From positions 62,001 through 126,000 of the forward strand of contig DATENM010000001.1 of assembly GCA_035275065.1 (NCBI GenBank): a stretch of DNA of 64,000 nt. Direction: 5' to 3'. A model generated the notes under the pieces. It made no database searches, was not told the DNA's origin, and was given only the letters and a program-made list of their open reading frames with translations. Source of the stretch: Blastocatellia bacterium (GTDB lineage Bacteria > Acidobacteriota > Blastocatellia > UBA7656). Below, piece after piece: positions 47,830 through 58,056 of this stretch. Position 1 is the stretch's first letter. Each line of letters starts with the position of its first letter. The translations under genes were made by a program, and so were the position numbers.

Positions 47830-50466
47830 CTACTGTAGGATGAGCGTGACGGTGGCCGTGCGTGTCTTGCCTGAATCATCCGTGCCGGTGAAGGTAATCG
47901 GGTACTGGCCCGGTGCTGCTGCGCCGGTCTTATACTTGAAGATCACCGCCGTGTCGGTCGTCGTCATCGAGGCATTCGGTTTCGGCTTGAGGCCGTTGCC
48001 GGGATGGCCGGGCGCAATGGTGACATTGCCGGTGAAGCCGCCCGTGCGGTTGATGTTGACTTTGATCTTCGCCTTGACGCCGGCCTGTGCGGTGACAGTT
48101 GGCGAATCGAAGCCGAGTGAGAAGTCCGGCCCCGATTGAATGGGACCAATCGCGGAGATTTTGACGATGAAGCTATTGCCCTGTCCTTGCTGCACGCCGT
48201 TAGGCGCAGGCGGCGTTGGTTGATAGGCGTTCTTGGTTGGAAAGTTGGGCGACGTAGTCTGGCCGGCGATGTAGATGTTGCCCTGCGGGTCGAGGGCGAT
48301 GCCGTTGGATTCATCGTTCCCGCTGCCGCCGAGATAAGTCGAGAAAACGATCTGTCGGGTTACCGGCGCAAACACGGTGACAAATGCATCAAGGCTCCCG
48401 CCGGAGCTGCTCTGGATCGGATTTACAAGCGGGAAGAGGGAATCGCGACCGACGGCGCCAGTGATGTAGATGGCGTCTTGAGAATCAAGTATTGCCGCAT
48501 TAGCAAGCGGCACCCCGTCTGCGATGTTGGTAACGCTTTTTACCGCCAGCGTATTTGCATCCATGATGAAAATGGATGCGCTTCCAGAGCAGGTTGTGTT
48601 AGGAGCAGTCGCCAAACATCCTGGGCCCAGGAATATTTCAATGTCGTTCGATTGGGACGCCTGGGCGACTTCCGTCGGCGGTTTTTGTGGCGGCGGATGG
48701 TCTCGCAACCAGTTGGCCATCGCAATTTCGGACCTCTTCCGATCTTTTATAATATCCTTGAGATCCAGGAGCCAGCCAATGACTGGGTCCCTATACATAA
48801 AACGTTCCTCGGCTTGAGGCTGTCGGCGAATACTCGCGCTTTGGGTGACTTTCTTGAAAAAGCCTTGATAAGGAACGAAAGAGCCGTCGTTGCCGGCGAA
48901 GTTGCTGGATTGAGTCTGGCCGGTTATGAATACGTCTTGGGTTGGTGGATCGACTTGTAGTGATCGAATATCATCATCGTCGTTGCCACCCACGTAGGTG
49001 GAAAAGAGCAACTGCGAGCCATCGGCACTGATGACCGACCAGAACCCATCCTCGTGCCCGTTACCGCCGGAGGTCGCTTGCGTAGGGTTCACAGTCGGGA
49101 AATCGGTCGATTGCGTGCCGCCGAAGACATACGCGCGGTTGGAAGAATCGAGAACGATCCCGCCTGGAAGGTCAAAACCGGTGCCCCCGAGATAGGTCGA
49201 GTAGACGAGGCTCGCGCCGTCGGGGCTGATCTTGCTTATGAAGAGGTCTGTACTGTTTGCCGCCCGCGCTCCTTGAAGCGGGTTTTTGGTCGGGAAATCT
49301 GATGAGCCGGTGCCGCCAGTGATGTAGGCGGCTCCGCTTGAATCTATGGCAATGCTAGACGCCCCATCAAGCGCGAAGGTGTCGCTGCCGCCCAGATAGG
49401 TCGAGTAGACCAGCGACTGTCCGTCCGGGCTGAACTTGGTGATGATGGCTGAAAGATTCTGGCTGTGATGGTTGGTCGATTGCAGTGGGTTCTTTGTTGG
49501 GAAGTCATGCGCGAAGGTATCCCCGGCAACGTAGACCGACCCGGCGGCGTCTACGGCTATCGCTTTGATGTCGGTCTCGGCGCTGCCGCCGAAGTAGGTC
49601 GCATAGACCAGCTCGGGATCAATCACCAGCGGCTTGCCGGCATCATAACTCGCCACATCGAATGCCACCCGACCATCCTCGCGCAGTACATAGCCGCCGG
49701 CGATCTCGTGCCGCTCTTTGCCGGCCTGCTGATAGATGTGCGGCGCGTGTTGGCGGACTTCGCCAACGCCTGTGTGCAATACGAGATCGCCCGCTTCGTT
49801 GATACGAACCCCTTCTGCCCCTTCAACCGCCAGGGCGATCTGGCTGGGATCGGCTCCAGGAGCCACGTTGAAGTCGTATTCAAGATTGCCTTCGTTGCCG
49901 TAGTAGATCAGGTCTATGCCTGGATAGATATTTTCATATTTCACTTTCGCAAACGACGGAACATTGGTGTGCCATCTTTTCGGATCATTGCCGATGAAGT
50001 AATTCGTCTTGCCGGGCAACTGGTCAAGCCCGGTGATGCGCGGGTTGGGATTGGCATTCACCGTCTGTAGCCGAACTACCGCGCTGTTCGTCATGGCCTG
50101 AGCTTGCTTTGCATGAAGGCCGCCGCCGGGTTGCTTGTCTTGATTGCCGGAAGGAGCAAAGACGCGCAGCACCATTTCGCGCGCGGTTAAGAACATATCG
50201 CCGCTCTGGCTGCGGGCGATGAAGCGCGCCTGGCTGTCGGTCTGTCCGGCGTTTAGCTCGAAGCGCAAGGGCAGCGACTTGAACTGCACGCCGCTCGCCT
50301 GACTGTTTTTGATCGCCTCGCCGCGCGCGGCAACCCGTTGCGTATCACCGGCACGACTGGAAGCGGCGTGCATCGGGCCGATGACGGGAATGGCAACGCA
50401 CAACAGAATCAGAAGCAGGCTGATGAGCGAGCGCCCGATGAGGGTCGAGGGATGGCGGCTTTTCAT
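47830..50466 (-). CDS. Large exported SBBP-repeat beta-propeller protein
   Basis: 878 residues. Signal peptide (LISLLLILLCVAIPVIGPMH). An N-terminal domain carries LPLRFELNAGQTDSQARFIA, PGKTNYFIGNDPKRWHTNVP and YGNEGNLEYDFNVAPGADPS, as in proteins with seven-bladed propellers. Then SBBP repeats begin, each with a core like YSTYLGGSDTFALDGASSIA, DSSGAAYITGGTGSSDFPTK, and there are at least seven (YATYFGGS, YSTYLGGS twice, FSTYVGGN, FSTYLGGS). The C-terminal 110 residues are an Ig-like domain (SPTVTAQAGVKAKIKVNINR). It is probably a cell-surface or secreted adhesive scaffold. It overlaps the upstream MerR-like gene by 4 bp. Confidence 0.88.
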   Translation of the reverse strand: MKSRHPSTLIGRSLISLLLILLCVAIPVIGPMHAASSRAGDTQRVAARGEAIKNSQASGVQFKSLPLRFELNAGQTDSQARFIARSQSGDMFLTAREMVLRVFAPSGNQDKQPGGGLHAKQAQAMTNSAVVRLQTVNANPNPRITGLDQLPGKTNYFIGNDPKRWHTNVPSFAKVKYENIYPGIDLIYYGNEGNLEYDFNVAPGADPSQIALAVEGAEGVRINEAGDLVLHTGVGEVRQHAPHIYQQAGKERHEIAGGYVLREDGRVAFDVASYDAGKPLVIDPELVYATYFGGSAETDIKAIAVDAAGSVYVAGDTFAHDFPTKNPLQSTNHHSQNLSAIITKFSPDGQSLVYSTYLGGSDTFALDGASSIAIDSSGAAYITGGTGSSDFPTKNPLQGARAANSTDLFISKISPDGASLVYSTYLGGTGFDLPGGIVLDSSNRAYVFGGTQSTDFPTVNPTQATSGGNGHEDGFWSVISADGSQLLFSTYVGGNDDDDIRSLQVDPPTQDVFITGQTQSSNFAGNDGSFVPYQGFFKKVTQSASIRRQPQAEERFMYRDPVIGWLLDLKDIIKDRKRSEIAMANWLRDHPPPQKPPTEVAQASQSNDIEIFLGPGCLATAPNTTCSGSASIFIMDANTLAVKSVTNIADGVPLANAAILDSQDAIYITGAVGRDSLFPLVNPIQSSSGGSLDAFVTVFAPVTRQIVFSTYLGGSGNDESNGIALDPQGNIYIAGQTTSPNFPTKNAYQPTPPAPNGVQQGQGNSFIVKISAIGPIQSGPDFSLGFDSPTVTAQAGVKAKIKVNINRTGGFTGNVTIAPGHPGNGLKPKPNASMTTTDTAVIFKYKTGAAAPGQYPITFTGTDDSGKTRTATVTLILQ

Positions 50467-50771
50467 GGCTGGTCTCCTGCGTAAGCAAAACGGTTGTCGC
50501 CTTGCGGCAATGGGAAATGAACTTGATAAAAGAGTGAATTCTTGCAGATGCGGTACTGGCCGCCTGAGGTCTTCACCCCGTGAGCTTTGCCCTGAGCGAG
50601 CCAGCGATAGATGCTTGGCGACTTCACCTGCGCCAGCGCGCCGGCTTGCCGTGTGGTCAGCAATTCGGTGTTGAGTTGGCAGACCGCGCAGTAGGTCGGC
50701 ACCACGCGCATGACGATGCGCTCGCGCTCGAAGGCGACGATCTCGATTTTTCTTTTTGTCATCATAGCCAT
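50463..50771 (-). CDS. Small MerR/excisionase-like helix-turn-helix protein
   Basis: 102 residues. The helix-turn-helix is ELLTTRQAGALAQVKSPSIY then RWLAQGKAHGVKTSGGQYRI, the typical short excisionase-like/MerR N-terminal domain. The start has two other ATGs (50762, 50765) and no clear ribosome site. It overlaps the SBBP gene by 4 bp, so both are co-transcribed, and it may regulate that gene. Upstream is a divergent winged-helix/TPR gene. A conserved VVPTYCAVCQLNTE with a CxxC is seen at residues 23-36 and may bind metal. Confidence 0.72.
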   Translation of the reverse strand: MAMMTKRKIEIVAFERERIVMRVVPTYCAVCQLNTELLTTRQAGALAQVKSPSIYRWLAQGKAHGVKTSGGQYRICKNSLFYQVHFPLPQGDNRFAYAGDQP

Positions 50772-50900
50772 CGCCGGTGATATAATCTGCGGGCGCGCAT
50801 TCGCCTTGAAATCGTCGGGACTCTACAGGAAGACGCCAACTGAAGTCCTGAAGTAAATGTGAAAAATTCAGAAAAAAAAGATTAGCCCGCGAGAAAACCT

Positions 50901-52874
50901 ATGGCAGTACAGGTTTCCAAGAACTTTATTCTCGATGATTACTTGCTGGAACCCGGCAAGCGACTGATTACGCGCGCCGGCCAGCCCGTCGCCCTGGCCA
51001 ACCGCCCCTTTCAAGTTCTGTTCTACCTCATCGAAAACCGCGACCGCGTCGTCAGCCGCACCGAGTTGCTCGAAACATTCTGGGATAGCAAAGAGGTTTA
51101 CGATGTCACGCTGACCCAGTGCGTGGCGGCGATTCGCCGGGCGCTCGATGATCGCTCGGATCATCCGCGCTTCATCCAGACGCGCTGGGCCGAAGGTTAT
51201 CGCTACATCGGGCCGCTCACGGAGCAGCCGGCGCACGACACGGCATCCATCATCGAGATCGAAAAAGTGCGCGGCGTTCGCGTCACGGTCGAGGAAGAAT
51301 TTGAAAACGCCGCGCCGCAAGCGCAAGTTGCCGGTGCCAGTCAAACCGTCGCGCCGATGTCGATGCCGATCACAACCAGGCGACTCTCGCGGTCAACGAG
51401 GCTGATCCTGGCGCTTGCCATTATCATCACGGCAGCCGCCGCTGTGATCGTTTATCGCCAACTCACGGTGACCGCCAATCCATCGTCGCCGATCCGCTCG
51501 ATAGCTGTGCTGCCGCTGAAAAACCTGACCGGCGATCCGGCACAGGACTATTTCAGCGAGGGCATGAGCGAAAGCCTGATCACCGAGCTTTCGAGAGTGA
51601 ACGGGTTGAAAGTTATCTCGCGCGCTTCGGCGTTCACTTTCAGGGACAAAGAGGTTGATGCGCGCGAGATCGGCGAGCGCCTCGGAGTGGCGGCGGTGTT
51701 GGAAGGGAGCGTTCGCAGAAGCGGCGACAGCGTGCGCGTCGAAACCCGTCTTGTCAGCACAGAAGATGGCCGCATTATCTGGACTGGCGACAGCTACGAG
51801 CGCGCCATGAAAGACATATTTGTAATCCAAGATGAGATCGCCTGTAGCGTCGTTGGGGGACTCCGGGTAAAACTGTGCGGAGAAGGAGAGCCGGTCTTTC
51901 ATCAGCACACAAATAACCTCGAAGCATACCGGGCCTATCTCAAAGGGCGATACTTCATCAACGCGCAGTACGGTGAGGCGGGGCCAGGAAAGACACTGAA
52001 TAAGGCTGCCGAGTATTTCGCGCAGGCAATCGCCCTTGATTCAAACTATGCTCTGGGATATGCAGGACTGGCCGACGCTTACACACAGCTCTTGTGGTTC
52101 TCGACGGGCGATCCAAGACCGATGATTGCCAAAGCGAAAGCGGCGGCGATAAAGGCGGTTGAGCTTGACGGAACATTGGCCGAAACCCACACGGCGCTAT
52201 CGGCTGCATATCTTCACGACTGGAACTTTGATGGGGCAGGGCGGGAAATCGAGCAAGCTCTGGCATTAAATCCGGGCTACGCCTGGGCGCATCACGAATA
52301 TTCAACCTACCTGGGAACAGTAGGCCGAGGGGACACGCTCGCGGAGATAAAAAAAGCCGAAGAGCTTGATCCGCTCAACATTGCAATCATCGTCGACCTT
52401 GGAAACGCCCTTCTCGGCGCGGGCAAATACGACGAGGCGATGGCCCAATTCCGCAAGGCGCGTGAAATAGATGCGAATTATATCAACGACGCGAGTATCG
52501 GGTCGTGGCATGTGGATACGGGAATGTACGCGGAGGGCATCAAAGAAATAGAAGCGGCTATTGCCCACACGGGCCGAACCCCTGACCTGTTGATGCGACT
52601 GGCAATCGGCTATGCGAAGGCGGGCAAGAAAGAAGAGGCCGTAAGCCTGCTTGATGAAATGAAGCGAATTTCAAAGAAGCAGTATGTCCCGAATGGTTCC
52701 CTTGCCTTCGTCCACGCCGCGCTTGGCGAAAAAGAGCGAGCGTTCGAGTATCTCGAAAGCGCCTACCGCGAGCATGATATCAATCTGCTACAGCTAAAAG
52801 GATCGCGACTGGAAGGGCTGCACTCAGACCAGCGCTACCTAGACCTGCTGCGGCGCGTTGGCCTCTCGCAGTGA
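50901..52874 (+). CDS. CadC-like winged-helix regulator with membrane helix and TPR repeats
   Basis: 657 residues. An OmpR/CadC-type winged helix is at residues 8-108 (EPGKRLITRAGQPVALANRP, ENRDRVVSRTELLETFWDSK, LTQCVAAIRRALDD, TRWAEGYRYIG). A membrane helix follows at about 167-187 (LILALAIIITAAAAVIVYRQ), then a TolB-like N-terminal domain (IRSIAVLPLKNLTGDPAQDY), then TPR units to the end (AEYFAQAIALDSNYALGYAG, ETHTALSAAYLHDWNFDGAG). No receiver domain. It probably binds DNA while anchored in the membrane and senses through the outer TPR part. A divergent promoter region (50772-50900) separates it from the MerR-like gene. Confidence 0.9.
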   Translation: MAVQVSKNFILDDYLLEPGKRLITRAGQPVALANRPFQVLFYLIENRDRVVSRTELLETFWDSKEVYDVTLTQCVAAIRRALDDRSDHPRFIQTRWAEGYRYIGPLTEQPAHDTASIIEIEKVRGVRVTVEEEFENAAPQAQVAGASQTVAPMSMPITTRRLSRSTRLILALAIIITAAAAVIVYRQLTVTANPSSPIRSIAVLPLKNLTGDPAQDYFSEGMSESLITELSRVNGLKVISRASAFTFRDKEVDAREIGERLGVAAVLEGSVRRSGDSVRVETRLVSTEDGRIIWTGDSYERAMKDIFVIQDEIACSVVGGLRVKLCGEGEPVFHQHTNNLEAYRAYLKGRYFINAQYGEAGPGKTLNKAAEYFAQAIALDSNYALGYAGLADAYTQLLWFSTGDPRPMIAKAKAAAIKAVELDGTLAETHTALSAAYLHDWNFDGAGREIEQALALNPGYAWAHHEYSTYLGTVGRGDTLAEIKKAEELDPLNIAIIVDLGNALLGAGKYDEAMAQFRKAREIDANYINDASIGSWHVDTGMYAEGIKEIEAAIAHTGRTPDLLMRLAIGYAKAGKKEEAVSLLDEMKRISKKQYVPNGSLAFVHAALGEKERAFEYLESAYREHDINLLQLKGSRLEGLHSDQRYLDLLRRVGLSQ

Positions 52875-53103
52875 ATTAGCTGGCAGGTGAGGACAGGCTA
52901 ACGCCATGGCGGCCATCCAGCATCGTAGATTTTGTCTGACAACACTTTTATCAAGCCGAGTGCGGGCGTAACCTGACCGCTTGAGTGTGCCTGCTTGACT
53001 TGCCAAGGCGCAGCCCCTAGCATTCAGCCCGTGCCCGTGGAGCAAGGTTCTGCCTGTGCATTGACCCGCCCACTGCGCCATACCATTTCATCCGAGGTCA
53101 TCC

Positions 53104-55620
53104 ATGCGACGTTTACTCATCCCCCTATTCATCGCTTTAATCGCGCTGCCGGTCGCGGCGCAAGACCGGCCCGCCGCGCAATCCCTCGCCGAGCGCACAC
53201 GCGGGCTGCAAAAGCTTGACGGCTACGTGCCGCTCTACTGGGACGCCGCTGCCGGCAAGATGCTGATGGAGATTTCGCGCTTCAATCAGGAATTACTCTA
53301 CCAGGTTTCGCTTGCCGCCGGGCTGGGGTCAAACCCTGTCGGGCTAGACCGCGGCCAGATGGGACAGACGCGCATCGTCAGCTTCGAGCGCGTCGGCCCG
53401 AAGGTGTTGATGGTCGAGCCGAATTATCGCTACCGCGCCTTGAGCCAGGATGCCAACGAGCAGCGCGCCGTCGAAGAGTCGTTCGCGCGCTCGGTGCTGT
53501 GGGGCTTCAAAGTCGAGGCCGCTGAAGCGAACCGCGTGCTGGTTGATGCGACGGCGTTTTTCCTGCGCGACGCGCACGGCGTCATTGATGTGCTGCGGCG
53601 CACGCGGCAAGGGCAGTATCGATTGGACGAATCGCGCAGCGCTTTTTACATGCCGCGCACCAAAGTCTTCCCGCTGAACACCGAAGTCGAAACCATGCTG
53701 ACGTTCGCCACCGAAGGCGACGCCGGGCCGCTGGTGCGCGACGTGACGCCGACGGCTAATTCGATCACCGTCCGCCAGCACCACTCGTTCGTCCAGTTGC
53801 CCGACGAAGGCTACAAGCCGCGCCGGCTCGACCCGCGCGTCGGTGTGTTCGGGATTACTTTTTACGATTATGCCTCGCCGTTCACCGAGCCCATCGAGAA
53901 GCGCTGGATCAGCCGCCACCGCTTGCAGAAGAAAGACCCGAGCGCGGCGCTCTCCGAGCCCATCAAGCCGATCATCTACTACGTTGATCCGGGCGCGCCC
54001 GAGCCGATCCGCAGCGCCTTGATCGAAGGCGCGTCGTGGTGGAATCAGGCGTTTGAGGCCGCAGGTTTCAAGAACGCCTTTCAAGTCCGCGTGCTGCCCG
54101 ACGGCGCAGACCCGATGGATCTGCGTTACAACATGATCAACTGGGTGCATCGCTCGACGCGCGGCTGGTCGTATGGCGGCGGCGTCACCGACCCGCGCAC
54201 TGGCGAGATCATCAAAGGCAACGTCACGCTCGGCAGCCTCCGCATTCGCCAGGATTACATGATCGGCACAGGTCTGGTGCCGTCCGGGCAGAGCAATCAA
54301 GGCGAAGGCGACGAGTGCCAGTTCGCGGCCTTGCCCGACGCCGATTATTTGTTCGGTGCCGATGCGTCTACGGATTCGGCGGCGATGTCGCTGGCGCGCA
54401 TTCGCCAACTGGCGGCGCACGAGACCGGCCATACGCTCGGACTGGCGCATAACTTTGCGGCCAGCACCTACGGGCGCGCTTCGGTGATGGATTATCCGGC
54501 GCCGATGGTCGAGATCAAAAACGGCAAGCTCGATCTGTCGAACGCTTATGCGGTCGGCATCGGTGCGTATGACAAGTTCGCCATCACCTATGCCTACGCG
54601 CAGTTCGCGCCGGGTGCCGACGAAGCCGCGGAGCTTGAGAAGATCGTCGAAGACGGCGTCGCCCACGGCATGTTGTTCATCAGTGATGCCGACGCGCGCC
54701 CGCCGGGCGCGGCGCACCCGCTCGCCAGCCTCTGGGATAACGGCAACGACCCCATCGCCATGCTGCGTCATGAGATGGAGGTGCGAAAGATCGGGCTGGC
54801 AAACTTCGGCTTGCAGAGCATCCCTGCCGGCACGCCGCTGTCGTTGCTCGAAGCCAAGCTGCTGCCGCTCTACCTGCACCACCGTTATCAACTGCAAGCC
54901 GCCGTCAAATCCGTAGGTGGGCTTTATTACACTTACGCGGTGAAGACGGCGGCGGGCGCAAATCCCGCGGCGGTGCAGGAAGTCGTGCCGGCGGCGCGCC
55001 AGCGCGCGGCGCTCGACGCCGTGCTCGACACGATCAAGGTTGAAGAGCTGACGATACCGCAACGCATTCTCGACCTGATCCCGCCGCGCGCTTTCGGTTA
55101 CGAAGGCGGCCCGACGGAATATTTCAGCAAGCGCGCCGACCCGGCATTCGATCCCGTCGCGGCGGCGACCATCGCGGCGGACTTTGCCGTGTCCGGCTTG
55201 CTCGAACAACATCGCGCGGCGCGCCTCATCGATTTCCATGCGCGCAATGCGGCGAACCCCGATTTCAGAGAAGTCGCCCGCGCTCTGGTCACGCGGGCAT
55301 GGCGACAGGCGGCGGCTTTGAGCGCGCCTCAGGCAGCCATCGCCCGCGCCGTGCAGAGTCTGGTGGTCACGCGATTGATGGGGCTTGCGGCAGATGACGA
55401 CGCCGCGCCGCAGGTGCGCGCCGTGGCGACCGAAGAGTTGCGCGCCCTGAGCGCGTGGCTGGCGTCGCCTGCCACCGCCACGCTCGACGCCGCGCATGTG
55501 CGAGCGACGCGTGACGACATCGAGCGCTTCCTGAGCCGCCCCGACGCGCCGCGCAAGCAGACCGCGCCGCTCCCCGTGCCGCCGGGCGACCCGATTGGCA
55601 CACGTTCACAAAAACAATGA
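53104..55620 (+). CDS. Large exported zinc-dependent metalloprotease (DUF5117/DUF5118 type)
   Basis: 838 residues. Signal peptide ([20 protein letters not shown]). N-terminal domain with [20 protein letters not shown] and [20 protein letters not shown]. The zinc site is [13 protein letters not shown], an extended HExxHxxGxxH metzincin motif, near residue 440. [20 protein letters not shown] and the [20 protein letters not shown] region after it are typical of this family of large zinc proteases. They are common in Bacteroidetes and Acidobacteria, exported, with unknown natural substrates. The last part ([11 protein letters not shown]) is short. A heptad repeat begins at its stop codon. Confidence 0.9.
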   Translation: MRRLLIPLFIALIALPVAAQDRPAAQSLAERTRGLQKLDGYVPLYWDAAAGKMLMEISRFNQELLYQVSLAAGLGSNPVGLDRGQMGQTRIVSFERVGPKVLMVEPNYRYRALSQDANEQRAVEESFARSVLWGFKVEAAEANRVLVDATAFFLRDAHGVIDVLRRTRQGQYRLDESRSAFYMPRTKVFPLNTEVETMLTFATEGDAGPLVRDVTPTANSITVRQHHSFVQLPDEGYKPRRLDPRVGVFGITFYDYASPFTEPIEKRWISRHRLQKKDPSAALSEPIKPIIYYVDPGAPEPIRSALIEGASWWNQAFEAAGFKNAFQVRVLPDGADPMDLRYNMINWVHRSTRGWSYGGGVTDPRTGEIIKGNVTLGSLRIRQDYMIGTGLVPSGQSNQGEGDECQFAALPDADYLFGADASTDSAAMSLARIRQLAAHETGHTLGLAHNFAASTYGRASVMDYPAPMVEIKNGKLDLSNAYAVGIGAYDKFAITYAYAQFAPGADEAAELEKIVEDGVAHGMLFISDADARPPGAAHPLASLWDNGNDPIAMLRHEMEVRKIGLANFGLQSIPAGTPLSLLEAKLLPLYLHHRYQLQAAVKSVGGLYYTYAVKTAAGANPAAVQEVVPAARQRAALDAVLDTIKVEELTIPQRILDLIPPRAFGYEGGPTEYFSKRADPAFDPVAAATIAADFAVSGLLEQHRAARLIDFHARNAANPDFREVARALVTRAWRQAAALSAPQAAIARAVQSLVVTRLMGLAADDDAAPQVRAVATEELRALSAWLASPATATLDAAHVRATRDDIERFLSRPDAPRKQTAPLPVPPGDPIGTRSQKQ

Positions 55621-55700
55621 TGAATGAGAAATGATGAATGATGAATGATGAATGAGGGAAAAACCTCCGGCAGTTCATCATTCATCATTCATCATTTATG
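55618..55700. repeat. Inverted heptad repeat, ATGATGA word
   Basis: The left arm repeats ATGATGA words starting in the stop codon of the metalloprotease gene. The right arm is CATCATTCATCATTCATCAT to about 55699. The spacer is about 28 bp. It fills the gap before the Nudix gene. Confidence 0.75.
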
Positions 55701-55708
55701 CTACTGGT

Positions 55709-56164
55709 ATGCTGAAACGAGTGCTCGCCGCCGTCTATCGTCGCCTGCCGGTGAGTCTGCGACGTGGAATCGTGTTACTGACGCAATCGCGCTTCACGGT
55801 GACGGCGGGCGCGGTGGTCACGAATGAAGCGGGAGACGTCTTGTTGCTGAAGCATGTCTTTCGACCGGGCAGCGGGTGGGGCGTGCCCGGCGGCTTTATC
55901 AACCAGGGCGAACAGGCCGAAGACGCTGTGCGCCGCGAGCTGCGCGAAGAGATCGGCCTTGAGCTTGATCGCGTCGAGCTGGCTTTCGTGCGCACGGTTG
56001 AACATATCAAGCAAATGGAGATCATCTTTCGCTGTCGCGCCAACGGCTCGCCCCACCCGCGCAACATCGAGATTCACCGCGTTGAATGGTTCAAGCTCGA
56101 CGCGCTGCCCGAAGACCTGCCGCAAGCGCAACGCCGGACCATCCAACGTGCCTTGCGGGATTAA
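55709..56164 (+). CDS. Nudix hydrolase
   Basis: 151 residues from the ATG at 55709; a longer frame begins inside the repeat. The Nudix box is complete: GFINQGEQAEDAVRRELREE followed by IGL (G-x5-E-x7-R-E-L-x-E-E-x-G). Substrate side: GAVVTNEAGDVLLLKHVFRP. It hydrolyses a nucleoside diphosphate linked to some group, such as an NDP-sugar or an oxidised nucleotide. No signal peptide. The ribosome site is weak (CTACTGG). The last 30 residues are the family's usual C-terminal helix. Convergent with the esterase/SMP-30 gene (12-bp gap). Confidence 0.88.
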   Translation: MLKRVLAAVYRRLPVSLRRGIVLLTQSRFTVTAGAVVTNEAGDVLLLKHVFRPGSGWGVPGGFINQGEQAEDAVRRELREEIGLELDRVELAFVRTVEHIKQMEIIFRCRANGSPHPRNIEIHRVEWFKLDALPEDLPQAQRRTIQRALRD

Positions 56165-56176
56165 CCGCTGATTAGC

Positions 56177-57934
56177 CTACAGTCGCGGCGCGGCGGGCTT
56201 GAGCGGCGCGGCCCAGGCTTGTGCGCCTTTGACCTTCAACCTGCGCTTATAGACTTTGTCGCCGCAGGTGGCAAACAGCGTGTCGAAGTTCTCGCCGCCG
56301 AACGTAAGGTTCGACACCGCGCCGTTCGGCGTCGGAATGATGGCATTCACCCGGCCCGCCTGATCGCAGACCTGTATGCCCATTCGCGTTGCGATATAAA
56401 GCCGCCCGTCGCGGTCTACGCGCATGCCATCGGCGCCGCTGTCATCGGCGGTGTCGGGCACGTGCAGCCAGTAATAACGCTGCTTGTAGGCGAGCCTGCC
56501 GTCCGCTTGAATCTGATAGCTGTAGACCCAGTGCGAGCGCGAATCATCAACGTATAGCAACGTCTGATCTGGCGACAGGGCGATGCCATTGGCATAGCCG
56601 AGCCCCGTGTCTACGACCTGTTTTTCGCCGTTCGGTTTGATGAGCCACACCTTGCTCGGCTCGCCCACGCCGGGGTTCGTGGCGTAGACGTTACCGCTGT
56701 TAGCAACTACGAGATCGTTGCAGTGTAACCCGCTGGCGATCACCGTCGCCTTGCCGGCGGCGGCGTAAGCGACGATCTTTTCGCCGCCGCTCGTGACCGC
56801 GTAGAGCCGCCCGTCGGGGCCGAACGCTTGCCCGTCACCTTTCTTCGAATCCGCGAGAAAGAGAGTCGCTTTGCCATCGAGTCCAACTTTGTAAGTCTTG
56901 CTGCCGGGCACGTCGTTGAAAAAGACTTCGCCCTTTTGATTGACCGCCGGGCCTTCGGTGAAGCCGTAGCCTTCGGCCACCAGTTGCCAACCTTCGCCCG
57001 GCAAGAGCAGCGCATCGAGCGTCGCGTTCTTCGACTGGCCGGCCTTGACCGGCTGCGGCCAATCTTTCCAGAGCCAGCGCATCGCGTCGGGAAAGATCGC
57101 CGTGCCGTGATTGCCGTTGTGCGCGCCTTCGCCCCAGACGTGCTGCACTTCGTAGCCCGCGAATATCAGCGCCCGCTCCATCGTCTGATTCGCCATCCAC
57201 CAGTCGCCGGCATAGATGTTCAAGTCCTGCGAGCCGTCCTGCACGAAGATACGAATCGGCTTCGGCTCCATCTTACGAATCAGCGTCGCGTAGCGGTCGC
57301 CGCCGCGCAGGCCGACATAGGTGCCAATCGAGCTGAAGACGCGGCTGAACGAGTCGGGCCGCTCCCAGGCGGCGGTAAAGGCGCAGATGGCGCCGCTCGA
57401 CGAGCCGCCGATGGCGCGGTCGTTGCCGTCATGTGAAAAGTGAATGGGCCGCCCGTCACTGGTCTTTTTGCTCTCGACTTCGGGAAGCAGTTCTTCGAGC
57501 AGGAAGCGCGCGTAGTTGTCGCCGAGGCCGTCGTACTCGTAACTGCGATTGAAACGGTCGAGCGCCGCGTTGGCGTCGGCAGCCGCAACGCGCCCGTGCA
57601 TCACAAAGACGCCGATGGTCACCGGCATCTCTTTTTTGTAAATCAAATTGTCAAAGACCGTCGGTGCCTGCCACTGAATGCCGTCCTGATTGACGTAGAG
57701 ACAGGCCGGCTTATCAGGCGTGTACTCAGCCGGCACGTAGACCCAATAGTCACGCACCGTGCCCGGAAAAATCTTCGAGTGGTCGAAGCTGAACTTCAAC
57801 ACTTCGCCTTTCGGCACATCGGCCTGCGGCTTGGAGTCCGGCCCTTGCGGGTACTCTTGCTGCGCAAAGCTGATGGGCGTCAAAGCGATAACGATCAAAA
57901 GTAGGAGCGGGAGTCGCGAAGGAATGGTTTTCAT
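56177..57934 (-). CDS. Exported esterase/SMP-30 gluconolactonase fusion
   Basis: 585 residues. A signal peptide (LPLLLLIVIALTPISFA) precedes an enterochelin-esterase-like alpha/beta hydrolase (about 35-300): DYWVYVPAEYTPDKPACLYV, IGGSSSGAICAFTAAWERPD (nucleophile elbow G-x-S-x-G as GSSSG), and GEGAHNGNHG for the His. The C-terminal half is an SMP-30/gluconolactonase six-bladed propeller (FTEGPAVNQKGEVFFNDVPG, LHCNDLVVANSGNVYATNPG, YANGIALSPDQTLLYVDDSR). Both halves occur separately elsewhere. Together they might open a lactone or ester and then hydrolyse the sugar acid. Periplasmic. Start at 57934. Confidence 0.88.
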   Translation of the reverse strand: MKTIPSRLPLLLLIVIALTPISFAQQEYPQGPDSKPQADVPKGEVLKFSFDHSKIFPGTVRDYWVYVPAEYTPDKPACLYVNQDGIQWQAPTVFDNLIYKKEMPVTIGVFVMHGRVAAADANAALDRFNRSYEYDGLGDNYARFLLEELLPEVESKKTSDGRPIHFSHDGNDRAIGGSSSGAICAFTAAWERPDSFSRVFSSIGTYVGLRGGDRYATLIRKMEPKPIRIFVQDGSQDLNIYAGDWWMANQTMERALIFAGYEVQHVWGEGAHNGNHGTAIFPDAMRWLWKDWPQPVKAGQSKNATLDALLLPGEGWQLVAEGYGFTEGPAVNQKGEVFFNDVPGSKTYKVGLDGKATLFLADSKKGDGQAFGPDGRLYAVTSGGEKIVAYAAAGKATVIASGLHCNDLVVANSGNVYATNPGVGEPSKVWLIKPNGEKQVVDTGLGYANGIALSPDQTLLYVDDSRSHWVYSYQIQADGRLAYKQRYYWLHVPDTADDSGADGMRVDRDGRLYIATRMGIQVCDQAGRVNAIIPTPNGAVSNLTFGGENFDTLFATCGDKVYKRRLKVKGAQAWAAPLKPAAPRL

Positions 57935-57964
57935 AGGATTGATTCAGTGAGCCATGAGAATGAG

Positions 57965-58028
57965 CCACAGGGCACCGCAGACACGCAGGAGGCACAGAGA
58001 TAACTCTGTGCCTGCGGTGCCCCCGTGG
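57965..58028. repeat. Inverted heptad repeat, CACAGAG/CACCGCAG words
   Basis: The left arm (57965-57999) reads CCACAGGGCACCGCAGACAC and onward to CACAGAG. The right arm (58004-58028) is CTCTGTGCCTGCGGTGCCCC and GTGG. The spacer is 4 bp. It lies between two minus-strand genes. Confidence 0.75.
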
Positions 58029-58056
58029 TTTTTGTTGATCCAGCCGAAAGGTCTCT

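Noticed and set aside
53344..55497. 717-aa antisense frame inside the metalloprotease gene
   Set aside because: It has low-complexity Arg/His/Gln composition and runs opposite a gene with an intact zinc motif. A frame of this length is common by chance in such high-GC DNA.
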